This document shows, in pieces, positions 32,542 through 42,709 of a DNA stretch of 64,000 bases. A model generated the notes under the pieces. That model was not told the DNA's origin. It did no database searches and worked only from the letters and a program-made list of their open reading frames with translations. The stretch is from Ascoidea asiatica (taxonomy: Eukaryota; Ascomycota; Saccharomycetes; Ascoideales; Ascoideaceae): the NCBI GenBank assembly GCA_001600695.1, contig BCKQ01000019.1, forward strand, positions 108,278 through 172,277. The letters are read 5' to 3'. The number at the start of each line of letters is the position of its first letter. The first letter of the stretch is position 1. A program made the position numbers and the translations under genes.

Positions 32542-33159
32542 TTAACAACAATTAGATTTTGAATTTGGTTGATCAATTGATAGACCATTATTTGAATTTT
32601 GATTTAATTGATCATTATTAACTTTTTCTTGAATTAAACCAGCTAATTGAAAAAAAATTTCATCAACATTTTGATTACTTTTTGCACTTGCTTCTATAAA
32701 AGGTATACCTAATTCTTTTGCTAAATTTTCACCTTGTTCTTTTGAAATTACTCTTGAATCAGTTTCATCAGATTTATTACCAACTAACATTAATTGAGCA
32801 TCATCATTAGCATGTTGATTAACAGTATTAAACCAATTTCTAACATTTTCAAAAGTTCTTTCATCAGTTACATCATAAACTAAAATAATACCCATTGCAC
32901 CTCTATAATAAGCAGTTGTTATAGTTCTAAATCTTTCTTGACCTGCAGTATCCCAAACTTGTAATTTAATTCTTTTACCATTTATTTCTATAGTTCTAAT
33001 TTTAAAATCAATACCAATTGTTGTAATAAATGAAGGATTAAATTTATCTTCAACAAATCTTAATAAAAGACATGATTTTCCAACACCAGAATCACCAACT
33101 AATAATAATTTCATAATCATATCATATGATCTTGAAGGAGTATTTCTTGGAGCAGCCAT
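32542..33159 (-). CDS. SEC4: Sec4, Rab GTPase of post-Golgi secretory vesicles
   Basis: Sec4 (Rab8-like) delivers secretory vesicles to the exocyst at sites of growth. All GTPase motifs are present: P-loop GDSGVGKS near 22-29, switch [12 protein letters not shown] near 43-53, DTAGQERF near 68-75, GNKSD near 127-131, and [14 protein letters not shown] with the SAK motif near 156-162. The switch I and RabF wording fits the Sec4/Rab8 branch rather than Ypt1 or Ypt31. The C-terminus ends in Cys-Cys for double geranylgeranylation. Length 205 versus 215 in S. cerevisiae. There are no repeats in the coding sequence. Confidence 0.95.
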   Translation of the reverse strand: MAAPRNTPSRSYDMIMKLLLVGDSGVGKSCLLLRFVEDKFNPSFITTIGIDFKIRTIEINGKRIKLQVWDTAGQERFRTITTAYYRGAMGIILVYDVTDERTFENVRNWFNTVNQHANDDAQLMLVGNKSDETDSRVISKEQGENLAKELGIPFIEASAKSNQNVDEIFFQLAGLIQEKVNNDQLNQNSNNGLSIDQPNSKSNCC

Positions 33160-34569
33160 TATGATATATTATATTATATTATATATATATATATATATTA
33201 TATTTGATAGATTATAATTATTTTAAGGATTAATTCTATGAAAGGGCTTATATTGAATATAGTAAACTAATTTATGAATTGATATTGAAGTAATATGTGA
33301 TTCTTGTAGATATGATTGTTATTGATATATATGTGAATATAATTCTTCTGGTTATCCAAACTTGATTCTAATTTAATTCTGATTTAATTCTGATTTAATT
33401 CTGATTCTGATTCTGATTCTGATTCTAGTTCTTCAATTGAATATCTTATCAAAAAATAGATGAATTTCTCTGTTGATAATTGAATGAATCTGAAACTGAA
33501 AGGGAAATCAACGAAGGGAAACGAAGCGAAGTGGAAGAAGTTGAAAGTGCCGCTGTTAAAAGGTGAAAGTGCGAGCAGTGCCAAAAGTGCCACTGCTGCT
33601 GTTTTCAACGCCGGCAACGCGAGCCACGCGAAATGAAAAAAAAACAGAAAACAGAACGGTCACGTGGCGGTGGTGCCAAAGTGGGACAGGGACGGCAATC
33701 AGGGACACGGAGTGTCATAAATGGGTCAGTGGGACAACAGTTGCAACAATCCAGGACCAGTAGGACAGCGGGACACGAAGGTGGTTTTTCCAGTGCAGCT
33801 AGGACACGGGACAGTGGGACACCTAGGTCAACCGGTGTCAAAACACCGGACAGACCGTCCTGTTCTTGGTATATTTCCTCCATTGCTCCTTAAGCGCATA
33901 TTTCCGCATGCTTCCGCCGCGGCGCCCCTTTCGCGTGCGTCTCCTATCTGGACCGGCGCCGTTTCTGCGGGTCTTCTTCTGCCTCTACGCAAAGTGCACG
34001 CTCTTCCAAACTTATCTCAAACTCAAATCCCCAGAATTCCCCAGAATTATCAAGAATTATCAAGAATAATCAAAAATAATCAAGAAACATTAAAAGATAT
34101 AAAACAAATTCTATAAAAGAAGTTTAAGATCTTCAATATATTCATCATGCTTTTATCTCACTCATGATCTTAAATGATTTATTAAATATTAAAATATTGA
34201 TAAGATATACAATAAAAGAGAAATATTTTAAATATAAAAGCATATTCATCAATTTAAAATAATATCAATTATTTTATTATCTTTATTCATCTTTATTCAT
34301 CTTTATTCACCTTTATTGTCCAATAGTGGGTATCTCTTTTAATACATTTAAATAATATTACTTTATTAAATCCCCCACAATTTTAAAAAAATTAAAAAAT
34401 GATTATTAAATAATTAGGGGGAAAATATTAATAATATGTAAAATAATATAAATACTTCTCTATTTCATACTCTTTTTTTTTTCAATCAAATCTTTAATTT
34501 TAATATCTTCACTTTTATTCTTATCATCTTTTTCTTATCTCTTTCATATCACTTTATTTATATATAAAA
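33160..34569. promoter_or_regulatory. Divergent SEC4 / F-box-LRR promoter region with strong GC island
   Basis: No gene. AT-rich TA repeats flank the SEC4 start (33170-33200), followed by TTAATTCTGA repeats (33370-33425). The island covers about 33500-34010. Its line 33901-33960 has 41 G/C of 60 by hand count, and GGTCACGTGG sits with CACGTG at 33661-33666. It also contains repeated GGACA/GGGACA words (33685-33860). Overlapping open frames on both strands here (up to 131 codons) have no family resemblance and I do not call them. Confidence 0.5.
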
Positions 34570-34877
34570 ATGTCAACAAATTCAAATTTATTAATTAAAA
34601 AATTTAATCTTTTACCAATTCATATTATTAAACAAATATTTAATTATATTCCATTATATCAATTAAATCAATTATCAAATTCTTCAAATTTTATTATAAA
34701 ATATATCTCAATTTTAAAATTATATAAATATTTATCAATATTTAATATTAAAAATAATTTATCTTTAATAACAACTGAAAATATAAATAAAAAATCATTT
34801 GGTACTTTAAATATAAATTTAAAAAATTTTAATTTAATCTCCTTATCTAAATCTTTAAATTTAAATCTTGATTTCTC

Positions 34878-34931
<54 letters not shown>

Positions 34932-35916
34932 ATCAATTGATTTAATAAATTTAATTGAAAATTTTAAAAATTCTGATTTTAAAAATTTAATCTCAATTAA
35001 ATTCATTAATAAATCAAATAATTGGAAAATTTTTGAAAATTTTTTAAATAATTCAAATAATTTTAAAAATCTTATTAATTTAAATATTTCTGAAAATTTT
35101 TTAAAATTAAATAATTATAATAATTTAAATTTTAATAATCTTAAAAATTTTATTAATTTAAAATTCTTAAATTTATCAAAAAATAAATTTAATTTATTTG
35201 ATTTAAATTTTTTAAAAAATTTAATAAATTTAAAATATTTAAATCTTTCTAAAAATTATTTTTTCTTATATAATAATAATAATTTTCAATATTTCTCAGA
35301 TTTTGATTTTTTAAATAATTTAAAAAATTTAAATTATTTAAACCTTTCAGATAATTATTTAAATAAAATTCCAATGAATTTAAAATTTTTAAAAAATTTA
35401 AAAACTTTAAATTTATCTCATAATAAAATCTCAATTTTAGAAAATTTAAATAATTTAGAAAATTTAGAAAATTTAAATTTATCTTCAAATTCTTTTAAAG
35501 AAATTTCAAATAATTTAAATAATTTAAATAATTTAAAAAATTTAAAAAATTTAAAAATTTTAAATTTTTCAAGAAATAAATTAAAAAATAATATTAAAAA
35601 TTTATTTAATTTAATTAACTTAAAAAAATTAAATCTTTCATATAATTCAATTTCAATTATAAATTATAAACATTCTTTTAAAAATTTAATTTATCTTAAT
35701 TTATCTTTTAATCCAATTAAAATCCTTGATATTAATAAAATTTATTTAAAACATATTAATTTAGTTAATTTAATTAATGTTAAATTAAATGATAATCAAA
35801 TTAATCAAATTTTAAAAATTAATTCAAATATTAAAATTATTAAAAATGAAACATATTTCAAAAATCGTTCAAGAAGATCTTCAAATGTTGAAAAAAAATC
35901 TTTAATTTGTCATTGA
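34570..35916 (+). CDS. Putative F-box / leucine-rich-repeat protein
   Basis: The 448-residue product is built almost only of Asn, Leu, Ile, Lys, Phe and Ser. Residues about 12-45 (LLPIHIIKQIFNYIPLYQLN) have the spacing of an F-box (LP..I..IF.YIPL..L..L), the Skp1-binding motif of SCF ubiquitin ligases. From about 155 to 420 there are at least eight leucine-rich repeats of the NLKxLNLSxN type (for example NLKYLNLSKNYF, NLNYLNLSDNYL, NLKTLNLSHNKI, NLENLNLSSNSF, NLKKLNLSYNSI), a protein-interaction fold. A 13-residue Asn run lies near 112. I recognise no specific orthologue; F-box plus LRR would suggest a substrate receptor, but the F-box call rests on pattern only. The composition is so AT-driven that some repeat regularity could be nucleotide-level expansion. 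Confidence 0.6.
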
Positions 35917-36220
35917 TTTAACTACCTACTCCTTAAATGGGGTTTCAGATGATATTTTGATGAAGATAATGATTAATCAAAAAGTTAAAGAGGAATTTAT
36001 GCTCATATATTTGCATATAGTAAATTTGCTGTGATTTGTGATTAAGAATCTTATATTAATTCATACAAGATTTAGTGAGAAATGAATTAGAATATAATGG
36101 ATGAAGATTTAATTGAGAATTGAAATGTGGATTGAAGTATTAAATTCAATGACATAAACTTATATATAGTAATTTTTAATAAATGAAATGAAATGAAATG
36201 AAATAATAGATAAATTTATA
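35917..36220. other. Convergent F-box-LRR/BUB2 intergenic, AT-rich
   Basis: About 300 bp with no gene and no island. It ends with a GAAAT pentamer repeat (36181-36206) just downstream of the BUB2 stop codon. Confidence 0.45.
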
Positions 36221-37279
36221 TTAATTTTGATTTCTTAAAATTTGATTAACTTTATTTTTTATTGAAGGATCAAAAGGATGTCTTAATAAAAGAGTATAAA
36301 TATTTTCAGGTAATTTAGCTATGAAACTTATTGATAATTTTATAATTTCTTTACTTTTTAAATTTGGAAATTTTCTTAATAATTGCATTGGAGAATTTGA
36401 ATTCATAATTTGATTTCTAATTAAAATTAATTGAGAAATTATAAATAAAATATTCATATGAATACCATAAGCAAATAAAAAATCCCATAATATTAAAACT
36501 TCAGATAATGGTGGTGTACAAGCACATAAAGTTAATACAGATGGAAATGCATAAATTTCTGGTTTTAATAATTTTAAAGATAAATATGAATGTAATTTTG
36601 GATCAATAATTTTTAAAATTATATCAACTAATATTGAACCTGTATGAACACCATCAATTGTTGAAGTTATATATAATGGAGAAAAATTTGTAAGTAATGA
36701 ATAAAAAAGACTAAAAGCTTCAGGTTCAGATTTTGAGATATATAAGAATGGAGCAGCAATTATATTCATACCTTGAACATAAGGAGATAAAATTATTTTA
36801 TTTTTTTTTATATATGATAAAGATTGTGATTGAAATTGAGATTGTAATAAATTATTAAAATTTAAAGAAGGATTTTCAATACAATGAGCAAAAACTGAAA
36901 GTAATCTTATTAAACTTGATTCAGAAACTTTATTTAAAAAATCTTTATCTTTTGTTAAAGTTCTAAAAGAATCATTTTTAATTTTTGAATAAGATAATGG
37001 AAATTTTTTTGAATTAATTATATTTAAATAATCTTTAGTATTAATTTTTGAAATTCTTAATAATATTGACCAAACATAAACTCTATATGGACATTGATCA
37101 TAACCTTGAGGAATTTGAAGTCCATCAACAAGAATCATATATCTTAATTGAGATAAACCAGTTTTTATCATAATTTGATTTGAGCTTAGAAATTGTTCAA
37201 TTGAATCTTTTCTTCTACTTCTTTTATTTGAAGAAATTGGTCTCAGAAAACTTTGAGGAGTTTGTAAAGAATCAGACAT
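36221..37279 (-). CDS. BUB2: Bub2, TBC-domain GAP subunit of the spindle position checkpoint
   Basis: Bub2 with Bfa1 is the GTPase-activating complex for Tem1; it blocks mitotic exit until the spindle is correctly placed. Colinear matches to S. cerevisiae Bub2 run along the protein: LSQLRYMILVDGLQIP near 40, YRVYVWSILLRIS near 65, KIKNDSFRTL (TBC arginine-finger block) near 100, YVQGMNIIAAPFLY (the TBC Gln finger) near 165, IIDPKLHSYLSLKLL near 220, LWDFLFAYGIHMNILF near 265 and LLRKFPN near 300. At 352 aa it is slightly longer than the yeast protein (306), from an N-terminal extension and a short loop insert. A CTG codon lies in the non-conserved N-terminus (37244-37246 on the + strand). Confidence 0.95.
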   Translation of the reverse strand: MSDSLQTPQSFLRPISSNKRSRRKDSIEQFLSSNQIMIKTGLSQLRYMILVDGLQIPQGYDQCPYRVYVWSILLRISKINTKDYLNIINSKKFPLSYSKIKNDSFRTLTKDKDFLNKVSESSLIRLLSVFAHCIENPSLNFNNLLQSQFQSQSLSYIKKNKIILSPYVQGMNIIAAPFLYISKSEPEAFSLFYSLLTNFSPLYITSTIDGVHTGSILVDIILKIIDPKLHSYLSLKLLKPEIYAFPSVLTLCACTPPLSEVLILWDFLFAYGIHMNILFIISQLILIRNQIMNSNSPMQLLRKFPNLKSKEIIKLSISFIAKLPENIYTLLLRHPFDPSIKNKVNQILRNQN

Positions 37280-37840
37280 TTGAGTAATAATATTAATAAT
37301 AATAAGAATAGTAATTGATGGATATAAGAATGTGATATATGAAAATAGATAATCTATTTTATTTCATCAATTGAATTTGTATATGATTTCATTTATAATT
37401 TTCTGAATAACTCTTGAATGAACTTCTTTTATCAATTCAAATCAATTGATTCTCATTTTCATTTTATTTTTGATTTTGATTTTGATTTTGATTTTGTTGT
37501 CATTTTCAATTCTTTTCTTTTCTTCAGCGCTTAAATTCAAATTTGGACCAGAAATGGAAATATAAACAACGGATAGAGCACCGGAAATGTTTCAAGGATG
37601 GTATGCGGATATGCGGATACTTTGGCAAGGAAAAATATAAAATATCCCGGAAGTGTGCGGAAATTAAATCCAGGGACGGATTGGAAAAAGACGAAAAATA
37701 AAAATAAAAATAAAAATAAAAACAAAAACAAAACACAGCAAAAGTGAAAAGAAGAAGAGGAAAAGAAGCAGAAGAAGAGAAGAAGAGAAGTAGTGAAATA
37801 AGTAAGATAATTAAACAATACTAAGATAATAATAACTGTA

Positions 37841-37873
<33 letters not shown>

Positions 37874-37892
37874 TGGAATATTTGGAATAAAA
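37280..37892. promoter_or_regulatory. Divergent BUB2/SMD1 promoter region
   Basis: No gene. The island at about 37525-37690 is rich in CCGGAA/GCGGA words (CACCGGAAATG, ATGCGGATATGCGGATAC, CCCGGAAGTGTGCGGAAAT). AAATAAA and purine (GAAGCAGAAGAAG) tracts follow at 37700-37795, and an (AAT)n run ends shortly before the SMD1 start. Confidence 0.45.
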
Positions 37893-38243
37893 ATGAAATT
37901 AACTAGATTTCTTATGAAACTTTCCATGGAAACAGTTCAAGTTGAACTTAAAAATGGTACAATTGTATCTGGAACAATATTAAATGTATCACCATCAATG
38001 AATATATCTTTAAAAAATGTTAAAATGACAATAAAGGATAGAGATCCTCAACTTTTAGAATTTATGAATATAAGAGGTAATAATATTAGATTACTTATAT
38101 TACCAGATTCTTTAAATTTAGATACACTTTTAATTGATGAAATACCTAAGAAACATAAATCTAAAAGTCAGAATCAGAATCAGAATCAGAATAAATCTGG
38201 TGGAGTTTCTAAACCTGTAAGAAGACCTGGAGCCAGACGATGA
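37893..38243 (+). CDS. SMD1: SmD1 core spliceosomal protein
   Basis: SmD1 is one of the seven Sm ring proteins of the U1, U2, U4 and U5 snRNPs. The Sm fold occupies residues 1-80 and is nearly identical in wording to yeast and human SmD1: [26 protein letters not shown] (Sm1), [28 protein letters not shown] (Sm2), DTLLIDEIP. The basic tail has a [11 protein letters not shown] repeat and ends RRPGARR, a short form of the usual Arg/Gly tail. Length 116. No intron interrupts it. It faces tRNA-Ile and the ECM33-like gene across a 3'-3' interval. Confidence 0.97.
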   Translation: MKLTRFLMKLSMETVQVELKNGTIVSGTILNVSPSMNISLKNVKMTIKDRDPQLLEFMNIRGNNIRLLILPDSLNLDTLLIDEIPKKHKSKSQNQNQNQNKSGGVSKPVRRPGARR

Positions 38244-38447
38244 AGCTTTCACCAGAGTAAAATGAAGTGAATCAGTTTCAATTAAATATCTATATAGAAC
38301 ACTAGCTATAATATAACAATCAAGTAACAATCAAGGAACAATCAAGGAACTACACTATAAAGCATCGAGACAGATAAGTAAATAACTAAATAACTAAATA
38401 ACTAAATAAAAATAATAAAAAAGTTGAACAAAAGAGCAAAAAAGAAG

Positions 38448-38566
38448 TGGTCCAGGAGGGGTTCGAACCCACGACCGTCGCGTTCCTCACACGACCGTGA
38501 CATTAACACAAACGTTTGTCATGAACGGTTATAAGCACGAAGCGCTTACCTCTGCGCCACAAGACC
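38448..38566 (-). tRNA. tRNA-Ile(UAU) with intron
   Basis: Read on the minus strand, a 7-bp acceptor (GGTCTTG with CTGGACC), a D arm (GCGC...GCGC), a TCGTG/CGCGA anticodon stem with loop CTTATAA, and a T arm with TTCGAAC give a 73-nt mature tRNA including the discriminator A. The anticodon TAT reads AUA. Removing 46 nt after the base 3' of the anticodon restores the stem, at the standard intron position. A-box TGGCGCAGAGG and B-box GGTTCGAAC are present. A T6 run about 7 nt after the 3' end terminates Pol III. Two U-U mismatches are visible (6-67 and 50-64). As I recall, the S. cerevisiae tRNA-Ile(UAU), also intron-bearing, has the same 6-67 mismatch, so that one is probably not decay. Confidence 0.93.
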
Positions 38567-38820
38567 AATTCTTGTAAAAACAACATTAAAAACTGGTTTT
38601 ATTCAGTATACGACTAATTTAAAATTTTTTATATATGAAGTTAGTTATACTGTCAGATATTGTTTATTAAATTATGAAAGTCATTGAAATATTATTATAT
38701 AAAGTATTTGTTTTGGATTGATTGAGAGATTTTGATAAATAAATATTATAAGAAAATACTAATGGAAAAAGAAAAGTATTATTAATCAATTTCAATTATA
38801 GGAATCTAACATCTTTTTTT

Positions 38821-38852
38821 GTTTGTTTGTTTGTTTGTTTGTTTGTTTGTTT
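38821..38852. repeat. (GTTT)8 microsatellite at the 3' end of the ECM33-like gene
   Basis: Eight perfect GTTT units. The next bases (GTTA) contain the complement of the stop codon of the ECM33-like gene, so on the gene's strand the 3' UTR begins one base after the stop with AAAC repeats and then an A-rich run. Confidence 0.85.
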
Positions 38853-38853
38853 G

Positions 38854-40455
38854 TTAAATGAATGAAATTATTGAAGTTAAGAAAAAAAGAGATAATTGAA
38901 TTTTATAATTTGAAAATTTTAAAATTTCAGAACCATTTGAAATATCTTTAATACCTCCATTTGATTTTTTCGATTTATCATCTAACATATTTTCTGTTTT
39001 TTTTAAAGTACCTTTAACATCATGATAATCATAATTTATAATTTCATTTTTTAAACCTGAAGTACAATCAATTTTACCACCTCTAATAATTGAAGTATTA
39101 TCTTCCATTCCAATCCATTTATTACAATCAAATAAATCTGATGAACTTTTAATAATTGCAGATCCTCTAACTAATTTTAATTTATTTAAACTTGTTTCTT
39201 TAAAATTTCCAATAAATTCAATTGCTCCACCAATTGTAATTAATTTTGGTAAAAAATTAATTTTTGAAATTCCAGTATTATTTAAAATCATTAATCCACC
39301 ATTAATTTCAGTTATTGAAGGTAATTCAATATCTTTTAAATTAAAATTTTCAATAATACTTAATGTACCACCAATTGTTTTTAATTTTGGAATTTTTAAT
39401 GATGAAAAATTATTTTCAATAAATCCTGCAGATGAATTAACATATTCAATATTTGACATATTTATTGCCATTGTATCTCTAATAGTAATATTATTTGCCC
39501 AATTTAATTGTGATAAATTAACTATAACATTTTTTGCATTAGCTTGAATCATTAATTCTTCATTAATTTCATTAACATTTGTTGAAATTGATTCTAAAAA
39601 TCTATTATTATTAATATTTAAAATATTTAATTTTTTAACATCATCTTTTAAATTAAATCCAACTAATGAAGTATCTGAAATTATAATATTATTAATTTTA
39701 TCAATACCAGAATCAAAAGAAATTGTGGATAAAATTGGTAAAATTTTCCAATTAATTGTATCAACATTTTTTAAATATGGAAATGAAATTGATGTTAAAG
39801 ATGTTAATTCTTTTAAATATAAATTATTACCAATTTTATTTAAATGTGGAGCAATAATTCTAACTAAATTACTAACATTTTTTATAATTAAATCACCAGA
39901 AATTGATTGTAAAGTACCTAAATCAATTATTGGATCTTGAAATTCATTAATTATTAAAGAACCTTGAATTTTTGTACATTTATCAATAATTGAATTTAAA
40001 TCACCTTGATGTTTAATTGAATAATCTTTTCTTGTACAAATTTCATTAATTGCTTCTTTTTCAAAACCATTTGGTACATCTTTTATATTGGTATTTGTAT
40101 TAGAATTTGAATTTGAATTTGAATTTGAATTATTTTTATTATTAAGTTGTTTATTAATATCTTTATCATCTTCATCAGTTGCATAAGTATATTCAGTTGA
40201 ATATTTTGGATCATTATAAATGATTTGTTCATTATTATTAATTTGATTTAATCTTTGATGAAAATTATTTGAATCATTATCATTATTATTATTATTGATA
40301 TTAATATCTGAATTTGAATTAAGATTTGAATTAAGATTTGAATTAATATTTGAATTAATATTTTGATTTACATTATAATCAGATAATTTTAAAGAATGAT
40401 TTAAATTAATTAAATAAGTTAATACAAAAAGTAATTTTACTTTTGATAAAATCAT
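38854..40455 (-). CDS. ECM33: Ecm33/Sps2-family GPI-anchored cell wall protein
   Basis: Ecm33-family proteins (Ecm33, Pst1, Sps2, Sps22) are GPI-anchored glycoproteins needed for wall integrity. The start is a signal peptide (KLLFVLTYLINLNHS). A low-complexity Asn/Ser/Asp-rich stretch covers about 25-125. The receptor-L-domain-like repeats follow: CTIQG-type KCTKIQGSLIINEF, LQSISGDLIIKNV, LNKIGNNLYLKELTSLTSISFPYLKNVD and, later, LKTIGGTLSIIENFNL and LITIGGAIEFIGNF. This is the alternating Leu/Ile/Gly pattern of the family. The protein ends with a short polar segment (ISNGSEI) and a hydrophobic tail (LSLFFLTSIISFI), a GPI signal. Length 533 versus about 430 for S. cerevisiae Ecm33. I use the symbol for the family's main vegetative member; a Pst1/Sps22-type paralogue is possible. 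Confidence 0.85.
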   Translation of the reverse strand: MILSKVKLLFVLTYLINLNHSLKLSDYNVNQNINSNINSNLNSNLNSNSDININNNNNDNDSNNFHQRLNQINNNEQIIYNDPKYSTEYTYATDEDDKDINKQLNNKNNSNSNSNSNSNTNTNIKDVPNGFEKEAINEICTRKDYSIKHQGDLNSIIDKCTKIQGSLIINEFQDPIIDLGTLQSISGDLIIKNVSNLVRIIAPHLNKIGNNLYLKELTSLTSISFPYLKNVDTINWKILPILSTISFDSGIDKINNIIISDTSLVGFNLKDDVKKLNILNINNNRFLESISTNVNEINEELMIQANAKNVIVNLSQLNWANNITIRDTMAINMSNIEYVNSSAGFIENNFSSLKIPKLKTIGGTLSIIENFNLKDIELPSITEINGGLMILNNTGISKINFLPKLITIGGAIEFIGNFKETSLNKLKLVRGSAIIKSSSDLFDCNKWIGMEDNTSIIRGGKIDCTSGLKNEIINYDYHDVKGTLKKTENMLDDKSKKSNGGIKDISNGSEILKFSNYKIQLSLFFLTSIISFI

Positions 40456-41995
40456 TTTAAAAAAAAAAGAATTTAGAATTTAGAATTTAGAATTTAGAAT
40501 TTAAAATTTTAATTGAAATTGAATAGAATAAGAATAAGAATTGATAAAATTTATAAAATTTTATTTGATTCTAATGAAATTCTTATAAAAATTTCATAAA
40601 ATTTAATAAATTATTATAAAATTATAATAAAATTATTATAAAATTATAATAAAATTATAATAAAAGTATTATAAAATTATGATAAAATTAAAAGGAATTG
40701 AAACTGACTTAATAAGGAATAAAATATCAATTTTATTATCAAAAACACATCTTTTTTTTCAATTTCCTGATAGTTGTTACACAAAACTACTCAGCATTCA
40801 TAAATTCAATATATGGACATTTTCAAGAGGAATAAAAATTGTAATGAAATTACACAATGGAAATCATAATCCAGTTGAAATAACTTGGAATAACTTGAAA
40901 TAACCTGGAATAAACTGACGATTGAGGATTCAAAAGCAGCAAAAGCAGCGAGAGCAACGAAAGCAGCAAAAGCAAAAACATCAGAAGAAATTCCTAGAAG
41001 CCATGAAGAAAAAAAGCTGTTTGATCATTTTTGTGAATGAAGATTTGAAGAAATTGAGACTTCAATAAAAGGTTTTGTGTTTTATTCAGAAGCAGAAGAA
41101 GCAAAAACAGCAGAAATAAAAACAAAACAAAACAAAACATTAAAAATCTAAAAAAGGAAATAAAAATTGGAAATGTCGAAAGTGATTGAAAAATAATAAT
41201 CATGTGATTTTATGGTCGGAACTGAAAAAAGACCCGTAAATCTGGTCTCTTTAAAAAAAAAAAAAAAAAAAAAAAAGACCCACAATTCTGGCGTTGGTTT
41301 CAAAACTTAAAAAATATATAAAATATTGTAAAATTATAGAATAAATGAAATAAATGAAGAATGGAGAAATAATCTATATTTATATTTGTATTTTATTTAT
41401 ATTTGTAATCTGATATGGTGAATATATTTCAATTTAAGGGAATAAAGATTTCTTAAAGGGTTGATATAGATAATGGCATGTTGAGTGAAGGTCATAACTC
41501 AAGTTAATGAATAGTGATATATAATAAATGATATAAATGATATAACAAATGATAAAAAAGATAATTGATAAATGAAAATAGTATATAAAAACAATCAATA
41601 AGTGTGATAAAAAAGTAAATAATTTGGAATAACTAACCACCCAGATAATCAATACCCAAATACTAAACAAAAACTAAACAAAAAGTAAACAAACATAGAA
41701 AAAATACTAAGATTATATTCGTAATTCACTAGTTAAAATAATTTTTTGAAACAAAAACTAGAGAAATAAAACCAAACCGAGATAGAATAGAAACAACATT
41801 AAACCAAAAAATAAAGAATAAAGAATAAAAAGATAAAGATTAAAAAAAGAGTAGATAATAAAATATACTACATACAAAAAACAAAATACAAAATACAACA
41901 AACTCATAATATATAATAATATATAATATCAATAATAAAATCAAACATTAACATTATTTAATCAGATAATAAATGAATATTTTCTTTTATTATTA
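40456..41995. promoter_or_regulatory. ECM33-like gene upstream region
   Basis: About 1.5 kb with no gene I can support. Near the start there are AGAATTT and AAATTATAATAAA repeats (40470-40680). The island at about 40890-41300 holds AGCAGCAAAAGCAGCGAGAGC-like purine tracts, ATCATGTGATTT (41200-41211) and two related words GACCCGTAAATCTGG (41231-41245) and GACCCACAATTCTGG (41277-41291), separated by a long poly-A run. A relative, GACCCGCAAATTTTG, is at 44207. The remainder to 41995 is AT-rich and includes the 3' side of the next gene. Confidence 0.45.
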
Positions 41996-42142
41996 TTATT
42001 TTTTTGATCTTCTAAAGAAACTTCTTCTTTTTTTCTTTTTTAAATCTTTATTAACTGTTGGAGCTTTATAAATTGCCTGTTCAATTGGTTTTTTACCATT
42101 CATATTTATATTCATATTCATATTTTGATTATATTCTGAAGG

Positions 42143-42180
<38 letters not shown>

Positions 42181-42709
42181 GAATTGGTTTTGCAAAAGAG
42201 TTTATACCATCTTCTTCTTCAATTGTATCATTTGCATATGGATTTTGATAATTATTATAATTATTATTACTAGATGGATAATTATAATTTGAAGTTAATT
42301 GATAATATGATGGTCTTGGTTGCCAACCATAAATTGGAGTTTCAATTGAATCTTTTAAATATGAATCACCATAAATTGCATATTCAAAACTTCTTATAGT
42401 ATCTAAAGGTCTTTCATCTCTTGATCTTGCTGGATTTGAAATATCTGGTTTAATAATTGAATTACCAAAAATATCTTTTGATAAATTACCATTTAAACTT
42501 AAATTATTTAATGACTTTTTAATTTCAAAATCTTTTGCTTGAGATTGAGCTTGTTCAAAAGGTTGATCTTCATTAACTGCAGATAAAATTGGATCATTTA
42601 AATCATTTAAAGTTCTAATTTTTAAATGTGCTCTATCCTTTTCAGTTATTTTTCCCATATTTTTTTTCGCAGAATTATTTGAAGATGTTGATGATCTTCT
42701 GAAATGCAT
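41996..42709 (-). CDS. YMR295C/YGR273C-like protein of unknown function
   Basis: The 237-residue protein has a conserved-looking core: MGKITEKDRAHLKIRTLNDL near 18-37, DPILSAVNEDQPFEQAQ near 39-55, DIFGNSIIKPDISNP near 79-93, and RSRDERPLDTIRSFEYAIYG near 95-114 followed by ETPIYGWQPRP near 122-132. I recognise this order from the S. cerevisiae paralogues YMR295C and YGR273C, which are uncharacterised; YMR295C has been seen at the cell periphery and bud. The assignment is from memory of the wording. The end is low-complexity: Asn/Tyr-rich, a 13-Gln run, NMNMNINMN and a very basic KKKKRRSFFRRSKK tail, which could bind acidic membrane lipids. No membrane segment or catalytic motif is visible. 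Confidence 0.75.

Noticed and set aside
33605..34116. Several overlapping open frames (up to 131 codons) upstream of SEC4
   Set aside because: They overlap on both strands in a GC-rich promoter island and match no family.
38448..38566. Reading the tRNA-Ile as a pseudogene because of stem mismatches
   Set aside because: All other stems, A and B boxes, intron position and terminator are intact, and the 6-67 mismatch is, as I recall, present in the functional yeast counterpart.
40679..40903. 74-codon open frame upstream of the ECM33-like gene
   Set aside because: Short, no family features, begins within an AT repeat and lies in an upstream region.
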